A stretch of 64,000 nt of DNA from Todiramphus chloris collaris (Eukaryota > Chordata > Aves > Coraciiformes > Alcedinidae), in the NCBI GenBank assembly GCA_025345505.1, contig JANVCC010000270.1, positions 7,085,426 to 7,149,425 of the forward strand, written 5' to 3'. Below the pieces are notes generated by a model. It saw only the letters and a list, made by a program, of their open reading frames with translations. It had not been told where the DNA came from and made no database searches. This document shows positions 53,152 to 64,000 of this stretch, one piece after another. Every line of letters begins with the position of its first letter. The stretch's first letter is position 1. The position numbers were made by a program, and so were the translations under genes.

Positions 53152-56100
53152 TAAGTAGGCTACAGGCAAGGGAACAGCTGAGACAGTCTGAGGTGAACAG
53201 CATAAAGACCACTGCCACAAGAAAAGCTCACACCTGAGCTTTCTTCACAAGGGGTCTCCAAGACTGTCTCCATCCTAAAGAAACGTCTGGAAGTCTTCTC
53301 TACCCCTTATCAGGACAAGAGACAGCAGAGCCATAAATACAAATGCACGTTACCCAAAGGACATTTATAAAGCAGTTGAATGTCCAAAGAGAACTATCAC
53401 TTCCTATCAGACAGCACATCACCAAGGAATAAAAATAATGCTGTGGTTACAGTGGGTGGAGAAACTTGAGTTTGAAAAGCTCAAAGGAGAACTTCCTGCA
53501 ACAATGAGCTCTGATGGAACAGGAGAATCTCTTGGCCAAAGACCCAAGAAAGGGGAAGCAGAGAATATTATTCTTCGTAATATGATTAGGTGCAATATTA
53601 GAGCACGGAGAGCTTATATTCACCACAGCAACCTTCATACAAACAGTACATGGTAGTAAATACCTTTTGTGACTCTTTTTTTTCTTTTTAACTTTAAATC
53701 AACTTTTTATCTAAATATTGGCAATGTGATTATATTACAGCAATTGTCTTGGCTTCCGTTTCACACGTGTCTCCATAGCTCCCCAGGAATTTAGGAGACA
53801 TTCTTAGAATCTTCTTTCACCTCTTCCTTATGAAAAAAATCTCCACAAAAAGAAATCAAATTCTTTCAATTCCTTTTTGAGTTCATGAATTCAGACTCCA
53901 CCATTTCAGACAAAGTTAAAACACGGCATTTGAATGGCAAATCAAAGCCAGTATAAAACTGAACATTCTCAAGGACTTGGGTCCAATAATCCTTAAGTGG
54001 GAGACACAAGCTGAGTATTGCACAGAACAGCAGAAATCCCCAGAGCTGCTGGCTAAACAGCCTCAATTACCATCGCTTTCTTAAGACTGACAAACTGCAA
54101 GATATGAAGCTCTGCTTCGTATCAAATACCAGCAAAATTTGTTCTCTTTTAGGATGAACAGAGGAGCACTGTATTCTGCAGTGTGATTTTGCTCACATCA
54201 CAAATACCTTTTGCAGTTAATACTAAGCCTATGGAAGGAAAAATACATTATAAATCGATATCATATAACATCAGCTGCCATTTCTCAGACCGTGAATAGA
54301 ACATTCATTACGTTTGACAAAACCATTATAATGAAGTTATTTTAACCATTTTAATGACACTACTGGCAACAGTCAAAGCATTTATTACCAATGGTAGTAG
54401 TAATACCATCCTTTATAAAGGTTTGGTTGTTTCTATGGCAACATGAATTATAAGGTCCAATCAAGCTAGATTCAATAAAATATGCTCTTTTTCTCCATAA
54501 CACTGGTTGTCATTCAGTTAAAAGGAAATTACATATTTTAAAAATTCATAAACTCTACAAATGTCTGAACTCCATTTGGTGATAAGGTGTTAATTATCTT
54601 AGTAATTAGATTTCTTCCTGGATGGAATTATTACACACAAAGAAAAGCTAGGGTATGAAAAGAGAATAAGGACCACGGTGTATTCAGCAACAGCAATTAA
54701 TTACAGTTCAATCCAGTATGACTGCCTGAAATATGACATTGCAGAGTGCATTTTTATACCCCCGTTGATTATATTGTTTAAAAAGTAGTTTTAAAAGGGA
54801 AGAAAAGCATGAGATTTCACTCTGAATAGAATTGAGTTACTGACAAAAATCCAAGCTCTTCACCTTCCTCAAAGCACTGATGAACAAAAATAAGTCAATT
54901 AGTTCCAGATGCGAATAGATCCTTTCTTGATGAAAAAAGATGGGGAAAAGAGACAATTGGGGAGAAATATAAAACGCATATACACTTGAAAATTAAAGTG
55001 ACCTTTGCTTTCTCAGTCTGAAGGGAAGTAGCACAAAATTCTACACTGCATAGATTCAGATGATGTTCAAAAAATTGTCTCAGCTACAAAATTACAAACG
55101 CAAAGTTACACGAGAACAACTTCGTGTGCATCAGCCAATATGAAAATGTTTTTGGAAATGAAGTGCAGTTTATCTGTTTGGAAGTAAACAAAGAAAAAAC
55201 TGCTGAACATCCCCAATAAGCATTTTGTATCATTTATTACATAAATGCATTTACAGTAAGTCTAAAAATTCAATTGCAGCAGATGGAGGGTCAGTAGAGA
55301 AGCTCCACAAGACATTGTTCAGTGAACCTTAGGAAAGAAAAAATGGTTTAAAAAGCAAAAAGTTGCTTCAAACACACAGAAGTCTGGATGTTCCTTACAG
55401 CCCAGCAAATAGAGGTGGTCAGTCTGCTCCCGTGCCTCTGAGCATGAAATAACTTAACTTTGCCAGCCCTTTTAAACCCTCATAATCCTGACAAACACCT
55501 AGGAAGGTTGCGTGCAACCATTTTATCTAGCAAACATAAATCTCGGAGGACTTTTTTTTCTCTAAAGACATACTATTGTCTCCTCTCAACTTTAGAAATG
55601 AAAAAAAAGAGTCCCAATCATGTCAACTCTCAGCTGGAACACTTTACAGTACAATTATGGAATTTCAGAAAAAGATGACTTTGAGGAATAATCAATGCCA
55701 TATATAAGATAATACATCCATAATGCTTAGAATTCTCCAACATTCTCTCCTTTATCTCCCTCTACATGGATAAATCCATTCCATCTACTCAAGCAGATTT
55801 ATGCCCTGTCATCCTGAACCAGACCAGTGATACAATCACCATCATCTTGGGTAGTTCTGACTATCCAAAAGGAACCCACTGCTTCAACTTACAATGGTGT
55901 CCATGCTGTAAGGACCAGCACACCTAGAAATTATCCTGAACAAGTGCTGGGAGGACAGATAGCCAAAACCTCACTTTTTGTGAGGTTTGGAGGAACAAAT
56001 GAGTTTGAAAGGACACAGAAGAAATGCAACATCTTACCCTCAACCTGCAGAGGAACAAAGTCAGCCACTTGGGTCAGAGAATAAAAAGTGTTCCACCTCC

Positions 56101-58899
56101 CAAAGCAGCGGCTGATGCCTGGAAGTGAAGCTGTGGGTAAGCAAAGAACGTGCTGTGGGTAACTGTGGCCCTGAGAATGGCCTCCTCACAGCTCACAGGG
56201 ATCCAAGTTACCTCTAAACAAGTCCAGAAGAAAAAAAATCAGCCTGAAGTGAGCTCTGTGCTACTACGGCCAGATCGTTCCTGGAGCTCTGTTTGCTCAG
56301 GTATCCATCTCTGTGGCACATGACTAACCAGCAAGCAGTGCAGGCATATCCTCACAGCAACAAGTCTCCTGCTCTTTTCCACCCTGAGGACTTAGGTCTC
56401 AATGTTAGAGAAAACAGAAACTGGGCGAGCAGTATCAGGGAAGCACAGCGGGTCTCGTGGTGATGGTTACCACCTGCACATCCATCAACAGAGGGAAGGT
56501 AGACAACTCGATGGAAGGCAAGTTGGGAGAGAAATGCAAAATCCCTGGTCATTTGATTTAGGTAAGAGATAAAAGTGTCAAGCTGTCAAAACTGAAACAG
56601 TAAAAAAACCTCCTCTATTTTCACAGAACAAGATGTCTAAGAAAACCAGCCACAAAAGTGTGAAAATTGCTGGGATTCAGGTGTTACATGGATCATTTCA
56701 TGTGGCTTTAGTTACATAAAACATTTCCTTGAGCAATAACCATTACAAGCTAAATCCATGCTCAGGGAAGAAATTATGTAAAGGAGCTGAAATTCAACAG
56801 CACCTTCACCTACTCATGTGACCACTTGAAATTCTCGTGCATGAGCTCATATTCTTCCCACTTCCCTTTCAGCAATTAACATTTAAATCCAGCAATGACT
56901 TGCAGCCAACAACTTAAAGATCCTCAACCTCCACGCCCCTCGCTAAAACAAAATACTGGATTAGAATAAATAGCTGTATGAATAAATGTGAAACACTGTC
57001 TGTTCTTACAGAAGGGTAGAAGAACTGCCTGGGAAATCTAGAGCACCTAAGGTCAAACCAAAAAGGTGATGACCTAGTAACTTCATAAAGTAGAAATCTG
57101 CATGGAAAAAGTGTTAGGGGAAAAAAAAAAAGTGCAATTCTTATGAAAATAAAACCAGTCTTCTCTGAAATGTTATTTCAGCCTCATACATTATTTTATA
57201 TTTTATAACCTTTCTGCAGTATATGCCTGTTTAGGGAACCTAAAAATAAAATGAAGTGAATGGATGGAATAATCTGAGGTTATCTGAGAGTTGTTCTTTC
57301 AAGTGAGTTTACAGACCCTAAGAGGCACCTCAACGTGCTTTCTGTGTTGGAGATGAAGGAGATGCTTGCATCTTCCCCATGACCACACACAGTCACCCAG
57401 AAGCCCTTTCCCACCACCCTTTCATTTTTCTCTACAAGACCTAGTCTTGTGGGATTTCCAACTTAAACTTGAGTTGCTCACTGAGGAGTCACAGGAGCTG
57501 GAGCTAGTGCAAGAGAAACAGCCTGCTCAGCTGGAAGCACTGCCTCTTTCATAGCCTAGTAACAACATGAGATCTCAGCCTGCCTCTCTCTTGACTGTAT
57601 GGAGATTAACCCAAGAATAAAGTCACAGGAAGATCTCCCCACCTCCAGAAAGAGATTCAGCCTACTTCTGATCTGAAACCCTCCTGCACCTCTCTCTCTC
57701 TCCATGGAGTGTGAACGTGGTACAATATAATCTTAAATTAAGGTAGGGGAGTAAACCTGAATATAACTTCTGAAGCAGGGGGTTTTCCATCTTTTTCAGT
57801 TTATGATTTACCCAAAATTATGCAATGGATGTACAGACTTCTAATAAATGGATATCCACTGACAATGTTTTCTTAGTAATCTGGTTTTTTTAGCAATCTT
57901 TTCCATATGTGTTTAAAAGTAGTTCAGGATGGACAAGTTCAAAACCTCTGTGGTAGAAAAAAAAGAGCACTTTCAAACCCTCATATCAATTGCTCAACTG
58001 ATTTACACACGGAGTGACACTGCAAAGTACCTCGGTTCAATGACAACAGATATTTCAGTAAGGTTTCTGGGTGAAGCCTTTTAAATGACAGCAGACCAAG
58101 CTTTACGGCGAGATATAAAATACCATTTGGTAAGACTGCTTATCCAAATGCAGCCAGATTTTTTTCATGACCATTAATACTTAAGAAACTGATGTAAGAA
58201 AACAAGCAGTACTACGGAGTTCACCACAGAACTTATGTTATTAATTCTTAGACGCAATCTGGTTTAATGCTGCCATTTCCTTTCCCAGTGTTCAGCTGCT
58301 CTAGACATACAATGATATCATCAAAACTGTCAAGATATATCGTGGGAGATTCTGCAACTAAATGTGGGGTAAGTAGGAAAGATCCAATCACAACTTCTCA
58401 AGAAAGATATTTAAAATGTTACAATAGAAATTAACAGTAAAAGTATAAATGGCAAGACAGGATAGACACTTCACAGCCTGCAAAACAATCCAGAGAGAGG
58501 GCAAGATGTTGGAGTGAACCAGGCAAAGGAGTCAGCTCTCAATAAAATAAATATAAATAATGTAAAAGTAGTGTCCATTTCCACTCTTCCGTAGTTAGTC
58601 TTAAATATATTTGACTTCAAGCTTTAAGTCTGAGTGTCCCTATGTTTGCTTCTATCAAGCTGCCCATTCAACTGAGCCAACTGAAAAGCTTAATTTACTG
58701 CATTTTTATTGAGTCTCTATTAAAGGTACAATAAACTGCATTCAGAAAAACCTGAATGTGCTCTACATCCAATAGAGTCAGATCCAATCACATACTGAGA
58801 GAAGAGGAGGAAAGCTGGGGCTTCACTCCCTAAAAAAGAAAGCTGCTAATATTTAGTGGGAAAAAAATATAATTTAATAAACTGTCATGCTTAAATCTC

Positions 58900-59140
58900 A
58901 TTATTTTTAAACCGTGTTGCATATTGGTTATTCAGGCCTTGGGTTTTGATTAGTTTTAACAAATTTAGCCCTGCTTAGGGTGTATCTGTTCCTGTTAAAC
59001 ACAATAGCAGGAGAGTCCACCCTGGCAGGACACCTGCTAGCACCGTTTATTCACGTGCGTGTTCCCACCGCAGAGCAATGATATTATTTCAAATATGTTA
59101 AAATGCTATTACTGCCGAACACGACTGCAGGTTGTCTCCC
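58900..59140. promoter_or_regulatory. Possible regulatory block with CACGTG E-box
   Basis: Unique sequence holding cattatttttaaaccg, gattagttttaac, the E-box CACGTG (59052-59057) followed by cgtg, and several isolated CpGs in otherwise AT-rich DNA. It lacks any repeat signature. The call rests on appearance and is weak. Confidence 0.22.
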
Positions 59141-59451
59141 AAATCAATTCTCCTTCACCTCACAGTGTGTCTGCATCAAAGCAAAGATAACTCTACCTTG
59201 TTATTGTTTGGAAAAAGCTGTAAGGGCTTCGTTTCTAAGTCAAGTCTGTTGTTTACTTTCCCTTGACTACTGAATGCTACCAGACGTTGAAGTGGGTAAT
59301 AATTTATGTGTGTAAAATGTGTCATTTTAAGACTTGCTTTTAAAAATTATTTTCACAGCTTGGATCCTATGTCTCTGAAACTGATGGCTGAGACAAGAAA
59401 TTGTCATGCTGGATTGTTTATATGTTGGGTGGTTCCTGGTTTTGGTTTTTT

Positions 59452-59481
59452 GGGGGTTTTTTTTTTTGGGGTGGGGGGGGG
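59452..59481. repeat. G-run / T-run tract with G-quadruplex potential
   Basis: Plus strand has five G (59452-59456), a T run, four G (59468-59471), one T and nine G (59473-59481). Enough G-runs of three or more are present to form a quadruplex on the plus strand, which is the template strand for CDKAL1. Confidence 0.85.
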
Positions 59482-60544
59482 AGGCAAACCAGACAAATCA
59501 GAGCCAGACACAAGCACAGGTAAACCCCTAACAGCATCTCTTCAGAGCATCCTTGCAGGTTTGCCTGAAGCAGGGAGCATGCACACAAACACACGGACAC
59601 ACACTGGAGAGTCACTGGCAGGACCAGAGATGCTGCCATTAATATGAAGGTGGTTCATAGTGAAACACTTCAGTTTTCAAGGGAGCAGAAAATACACACA
59701 AAGCCCAGGCTGCTGGACACAGAGTCACTGTGTGCAGTCTGCTTTTTGCATTCCACACCTCAGAGAGCACTGAGGGCTGCTCCCAGGGGCCATTCCCACC
59801 GGGAACACATTCCACCCGAGCTTTGTGATCTGCAGCAACTTCTGACTGACTTGCAAGTGCAGCTTAAGAGGTTGGTTTTGGAGTCATTCGTGGTTTTGAT
59901 GCAAGTCACCTTAGAAAGGCTGCAGAATAGTACTAATGATTGAGATGCAGAATCTAACAGCTCTCAGAGTGTAACTGAGAGTGAGAATGACTGTTCTTTT
60001 CCAAGCCCACCTCCTGCCCCAAAAGAGCTCGGTCAGAAACCGGGCTGAAGGACACCTGGAGGCAGCCAAGAGGTCTGATCTCCAGAACTGAACTTGAGAA
60101 GGTATGGACTGTGCGAGTAGGGACTGTGCCTGTCCTTACTGTCAGGGTATACTGACCCAGACAAAAAGTGTATTTCATAATTAGCGTGACTCCCTGCCCG
60201 AGGATGAGAGTACACACAATTTTGCTCTCTTTGAACAATTATTGTAATGGTTGCTAGAGTTCCTACCAGACGCGGAACAAATGTTTTCTAAGAAACATTC
60301 TAATACTTCCCAGTATCGATTTTGTTAAAAAACCCAAACAGTTGAGGCTTGCACAAACTTTATTCCAATGTAAGGTGTTCTACTCTTCCCATAAAAACGA
60401 AACATTTTGCAGAACTCCATTACAGATTTATAACTTCAGATCATTATTGTTTTATGATCAAAAAAAATGAGCGACTTAAGACAAAAAGCTCAACATCCTT
60501 AAACTTCATTTCCATTCAATCTCTAATAAATACCATCTGCTGTG

Positions 60545-61200
60545 TACTTTAGGGATATAATACCCGTCAAAAACTCAGCCGTATTATGAGAACCGGCACC
60601 AAGTTGATCTGAAATGCATATTTGAACAGATGTGTTTAAATTACATCTCCCCGTCTATCCACACGCATAAATTCAGAATAAGCGTGTGTTGATTTAAAAT
60701 GCATAAAAAAGGGATTTGGAGATGCATCAAAAGTGAACAGCATCTCAATGGATCAAGGCTCGCATTACTAAAGGTCATCACTAAAAATAAAGTTTGAATT
60801 TATTAAGGGTTGCACCGGGGAACTGTTCTTGGGAACTGACTTCATGTTTGCTGCACTGAAGCAGCCATTGAAATTACACTAATTTTCTATGACCCTTCAC
60901 TGTTTAACATTAGAGCTGTCAGGCGTGGGCAGAAATAATAGGATCTCAGCCAGGAGGAGCTGAGAACATTATATACTTTTTCCTCAGTCTGACACAAGGC
61001 TGCTTATCACCAATACTAAATGTCTTGGGCTCCGAGGACCCCTCCGCGTCTGTTCCAGTGACAGTCGTTTAGCTCTTCACTCTGACACAGAAAGCAGGCG
61101 TAGAAAACAAAATGATTAATGTGCCTTTTTGGCGTGATGAAACCAAATGAAATAATCACAAGCAGTGCTCCATTAATGAAAATTAATGTTAATGAAAAAA
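60545..61200. promoter_or_regulatory. Candidate conserved regulatory block with homeodomain/POU-like sites
   Basis: A repeat-free block with scattered CpGs in AT-rich DNA. Visible motifs are an octamer-like ATGCATAT (60614-60621), the E-box CAGATG (60627-60632), and an inverted CACACGC/GCGTGTG pair (60660-60666 and 60682-60688). There are four TTAATG homeodomain cores at 61116, 61173, 61183 and 61189, three of them within 22 bases. CDKAL1 introns are believed to contain long-range enhancers of the neighbouring SOX4 gene, which makes this a reasonable place for one. Identification is by motif density only. Confidence 0.35.
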
Positions 61201-61274
61201 AGGAAACAAATTCTGAACTTGTTTTTGCCCTGCTATAAGCTACAGTCCTGTAATGTTTCAGGGACTTTGCAGAT

Positions 61275-61505
61275 AAGATAGATCAGACCAAAGGTCCACC
61301 TAAGCCCAGTTGCCTACTGCTAGCAGTGGGCAGCAGAAGAAGCCCTGGGAAGCATTTAAGATGTAGAGTCCCCCCAAAATCCCTTCCTCCTTCCAGCTTT
61401 TGATCTTGTCAGAAAGGTGGGTTTGTAACCAGCAGCCCGTGATGGACTTCTCCTGCTTTAACCTGTTCAGTTTCCCCTTCAGTCTAAACCCTTCCATAAC
61501 ATAAC
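61275..61505 (-). mobile_element. Old CR1-like LINE fragment
   Basis: The plus strand has gatcagaccaaaggtccacc followed by taagcccagt. This is the reverse complement of the 'ctgggctagatggacctttggtctga' 3' end found in old CR1-type LINEs shared by birds, turtles and crocodilians. Further on, gatggacttctcctgctttaacctg and gtttccccttcagtctaaaccc (read in shorter pieces) fit the upstream part of the same 3' region. The fragment is diverged and identified from memory. The left edge is clear, the right edge is approximate. Confidence 0.6.
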
Positions 61506-64000
61506 CACTGGAAAGCAAACAAAACAAAACCACAGAAAAAAACCAAACCCTCTCTCTTTTCTGAGTCGGTCCCTTGCTAATTCCATGCGATGGCCCCTAG
61601 TTCTTACCCTGGGAGATACCAGTAACAACAGTGTTCACTTTCCCAGTGCTCTTCATGACTTTACTCACCTCTGTTCTAGTCCCTCTCAATTAGCACTTTT
61701 CCAGACTGAAGAGTCCTTAATTTCCTCTGCGGGACAGATCTTTCATAGCTCTGATAACCCCCGTTAGCCTGCACAGCAACCTTTCCCATTGGAACTTACC
61801 CTTCTCCAGAGGGGTGTCGACAGCGTTTAACGGTACAGGCACAACAAGGTAAAAATCTCTTCAGGTATTTCGAGAAGTTAGATACATATCTGATTTATTC
61901 ATTTTTCTTTCAGGTTTGGGTTCATTTGTTTTCTAATAATCAGGTATCAAAAGTTCATGGGCTTTATGCAAAATTTTGTAGAAAGAAATGACAATTGTTT
62001 ACTTGTAAGAAACTGCAAGCACACAACCGGTAAACATTCCACACCTAGAGAACCGTTGCACCTCAAAACCATTAAAATAAACTACCTTTAAGACAGTCAT
62101 GGTCTGAAATTTATTTTGAGAGCAGGCTGCAGCAGGGACAACAAACGGGTAAAAATCCCGTGAAATCCCTGTTAAAATTCAGGGGAAAAAGAAAAGGATT
62201 CACACTACTGCTTTGCCTTGCTGTTGGGAAGCAGAAACTACCAAATAGAAGATGGAGAAAACAAATCCTCTCCTCCACAGAGATACAAACACTGGGCTGA
62301 GTCCCACTCTACCTGGGGTTACCAGCATAGCTGCCCCTTCTTCACATCGATACCAGCCCCTGCCTCTTTCGGACCTGCTACTGAGGAGAAACTCAGAAAA
62401 ACTTAACTGTCATCAAAAGAGACCAATCCATGAATACGTCACCTGAAAAATAAAGCTGAGTAGAGATGCTGTCTGAAAAAGCCAAAAGCAGCTGACAGGA
62501 CTCTGCAGGTGACTTCAGCTGGGTATTAAATAGTTGGGGAGCAATAGCCCTGCCCTTATTAAATTATTCCCCCTTAAGGCAGGAATCTGATGGAAGTGGG
62601 GAAGTTTTTGCAGAAACACACTGGCCAGATGAAGTTTTAGAAGATAAATAAGCTAGAACAGGCAACAAAAAGAAGGCCAAGCATGTTTCAAAGATGGGCC
62701 AAAATCAGCAGTGTGGAGCAGGGAGAGCAGAAGAAATTGTCAAAGGAGGGATAGTAGGACAAGTTGGAAGACTTTTAACAGATCTCTGGCTGAAGCAGAA
62801 CCAAGAATGGAACAAGCGAATGAAGAATAAAAACTGCCCATGGGCCAGATTTCTTATTCCAAGGTTTTGGTTCAAGATCATTTCTGTTAAGTACTCCTGC
62901 AGCAGAGAGAGGAGAATGGCTCCTGGCAAGACAGACAGTAAAGCAAAGCAGATTTTGAGGAAAATATGCTCAACTCCAGAGTTACCCAAACCAGCTGACA
63001 GATTTAAGAGAGACATATTTCTCTTATATCACAAGCTATACAAACAATTTGGTTGGATTTTTTTGGTCCTCTTTCTCTGGAAAAAAAGCAGCACATGAGA
63101 AGTTTTCCGTCTGCAAACATCTACACGGGAAGGATGGAGGTTGTGAAGGGAACAGCAGGTAGCAACGCAGGAGTGATGTGCACTATATTTAATATAACAT
63201 CCTCACCATTTTCAAAGTACCTAGTGATATATGACTTACACCACCCCGGCTAACCATCCAAAACACAGCAGCTTATGGGCTGCACCCTTATCAACACAGG
63301 ATTACAAAGACTGCTGTTATAATTAAACATCAGAGCCACAGATTTGAGAGACAGAGAGGCAGGCAGGTCAGCCAGGGCAAGGTTTCAGCAGCTGTTAGCA
63401 GCCTTCCTGAACACCAGCCAGAGATATTTAAGTGATAATTCCTGTACTCTTAACTACAAACTTTTACACCGGACAGTTGTTGCTGTACATTGCTGCATGT
63501 TCCTAAAAGTGACTTTTTCAGAGTCTCCCTCATGAAGCACACAGTCTAACTTTGAGAGAACCTTCCTGCTTACAAGTGTAAGCAGGACATTGCTACCTCT
63601 GAAAACAGCAGGCTTTAGAAGTCTGAACATGGAAGCAAAGATTAACGGAGCAGAAAGATGTTCTACAGATGCTACATTACAAAAAAGAATTAAAAAGAAA
63701 AATCTCCAGCCACTATTGTTGCATAAACATAATCAGAGTTTGAATGCACCTTTAGTTCAATCAATAAAACAATTTTTTTTTGTTCTAAAGCATCAGCTGA
63801 ACATCTTCCTTGGGGGAAAAAAAAAAAAAGTTTATTTGCATTATTAACAAAAACATGAAAAGATTATCTCACTTAATGTGATAATTACTGTACTTCACTT
63901 TAATACTGTCAAGTAAAAGCTGTATTTTGTGAAAACATATGTTAAAAGATAGACTTCAGCTTCTGCTAGAATCACAATGATGAAAGCCCTCAAAAACCAC

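Larger units (their letters stand above)
51130..64000 (-). other. CDKAL1: CDKAL1 intron upstream of the 181-nt exon (partial)
   Basis: Non-coding stretch of at least 12.9 kb on the 5' side of the exon in gene orientation. Contents: a CR1 with an internal deletion (51880-52712), a CR1 3' tail (53077-53151), an old CR1-like piece (61275-61505), a G-rich tract (59452-59481) and two motif-dense blocks (58900-59140, 60545-61200). From 53160 to 58890 I see only AT-rich unique sequence with no recognisable gene. From 61510 to 64000 I see short A-rich tracts and unassignable short open frames. The preceding CDKAL1 exon (FLHIPVQSASDSVL region) was looked for on the minus strand and is not visible. Confidence 0.85.

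Noticed and set aside
62694-63098. 134-codon plus frame with an overlapping minus frame
   Set aside because: Lysine-rich composition follows from AT-rich DNA, and no domain is visible.

Overview
This is a piece of vertebrate nuclear DNA, almost certainly from a bird. The evidence is two spliced, strongly conserved exons with canonical intron boundaries in otherwise non-coding AT-rich sequence. The interspersed repeats are CR1 LINEs of the avian type: 3' ends reading '...ggtcccttccaacc...attctatgat', and the ORF2 C-terminal peptide [17 protein letters not shown] see no Alu, B1/B2 or L1 elements. There are no rRNAs, tRNAs, CRISPR arrays, operons or phage genes. The species cannot be named from this sequence alone.

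The window lies inside one gene on the minus strand, CDKAL1, the radical-SAM enzyme that methylthiolates tRNA t6A37 to ms2t6A37. Two adjacent coding exons are present. A 181-base exon (50949-51129) encodes the end of the radical-SAM barrel, including [16 protein letters not shown] and [15 protein letters not shown] 63-base exon (33080-33142) begins [19 protein letters not shown] and leads toward the TRAM domain. Together they correspond to roughly residues 353-433 of the 579-residue human protein. The rest is intron: at least 12.9 kb upstream of the first exon, 17.8 kb between the two, and at least 33 kb downstream. I looked for the flanking exons (the HIPVQSASD segment upstream, the TRAM segment downstream) and did not find them.

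The introns hold CR1 LINE remnants. Three fragments of one subfamily (14702, 19161, 27482) lie in the same orientation as the gene. A fragment of a different subfamily is at 38740, and small 3' tails are at 843 and 53077. A very old CR1-like piece is at 61275. The most unusual copy, at 51880-52712, joins an ORF1 (esterase-like) region directly to the ORF2 C-terminus, with the endonuclease and reverse transcriptase missing. Microsatellites, A-rich and G-rich tracts and a 68-base tandem duplication (45263-45397) fill other parts.

Several non-repetitive blocks look like possible regulatory DNA because they cluster recognisable homeodomain, MEIS/TGIF, E-box or GATA motifs (22660-22870, 60545-61200, 58900-59140, 6087-6113, 2832-2875). 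CDKAL1 introns are thought to carry long-range enhancers of the neighbouring SOX4 gene, so this is plausible, but it is inference from motifs only. I did not find an undescribed biological system here.
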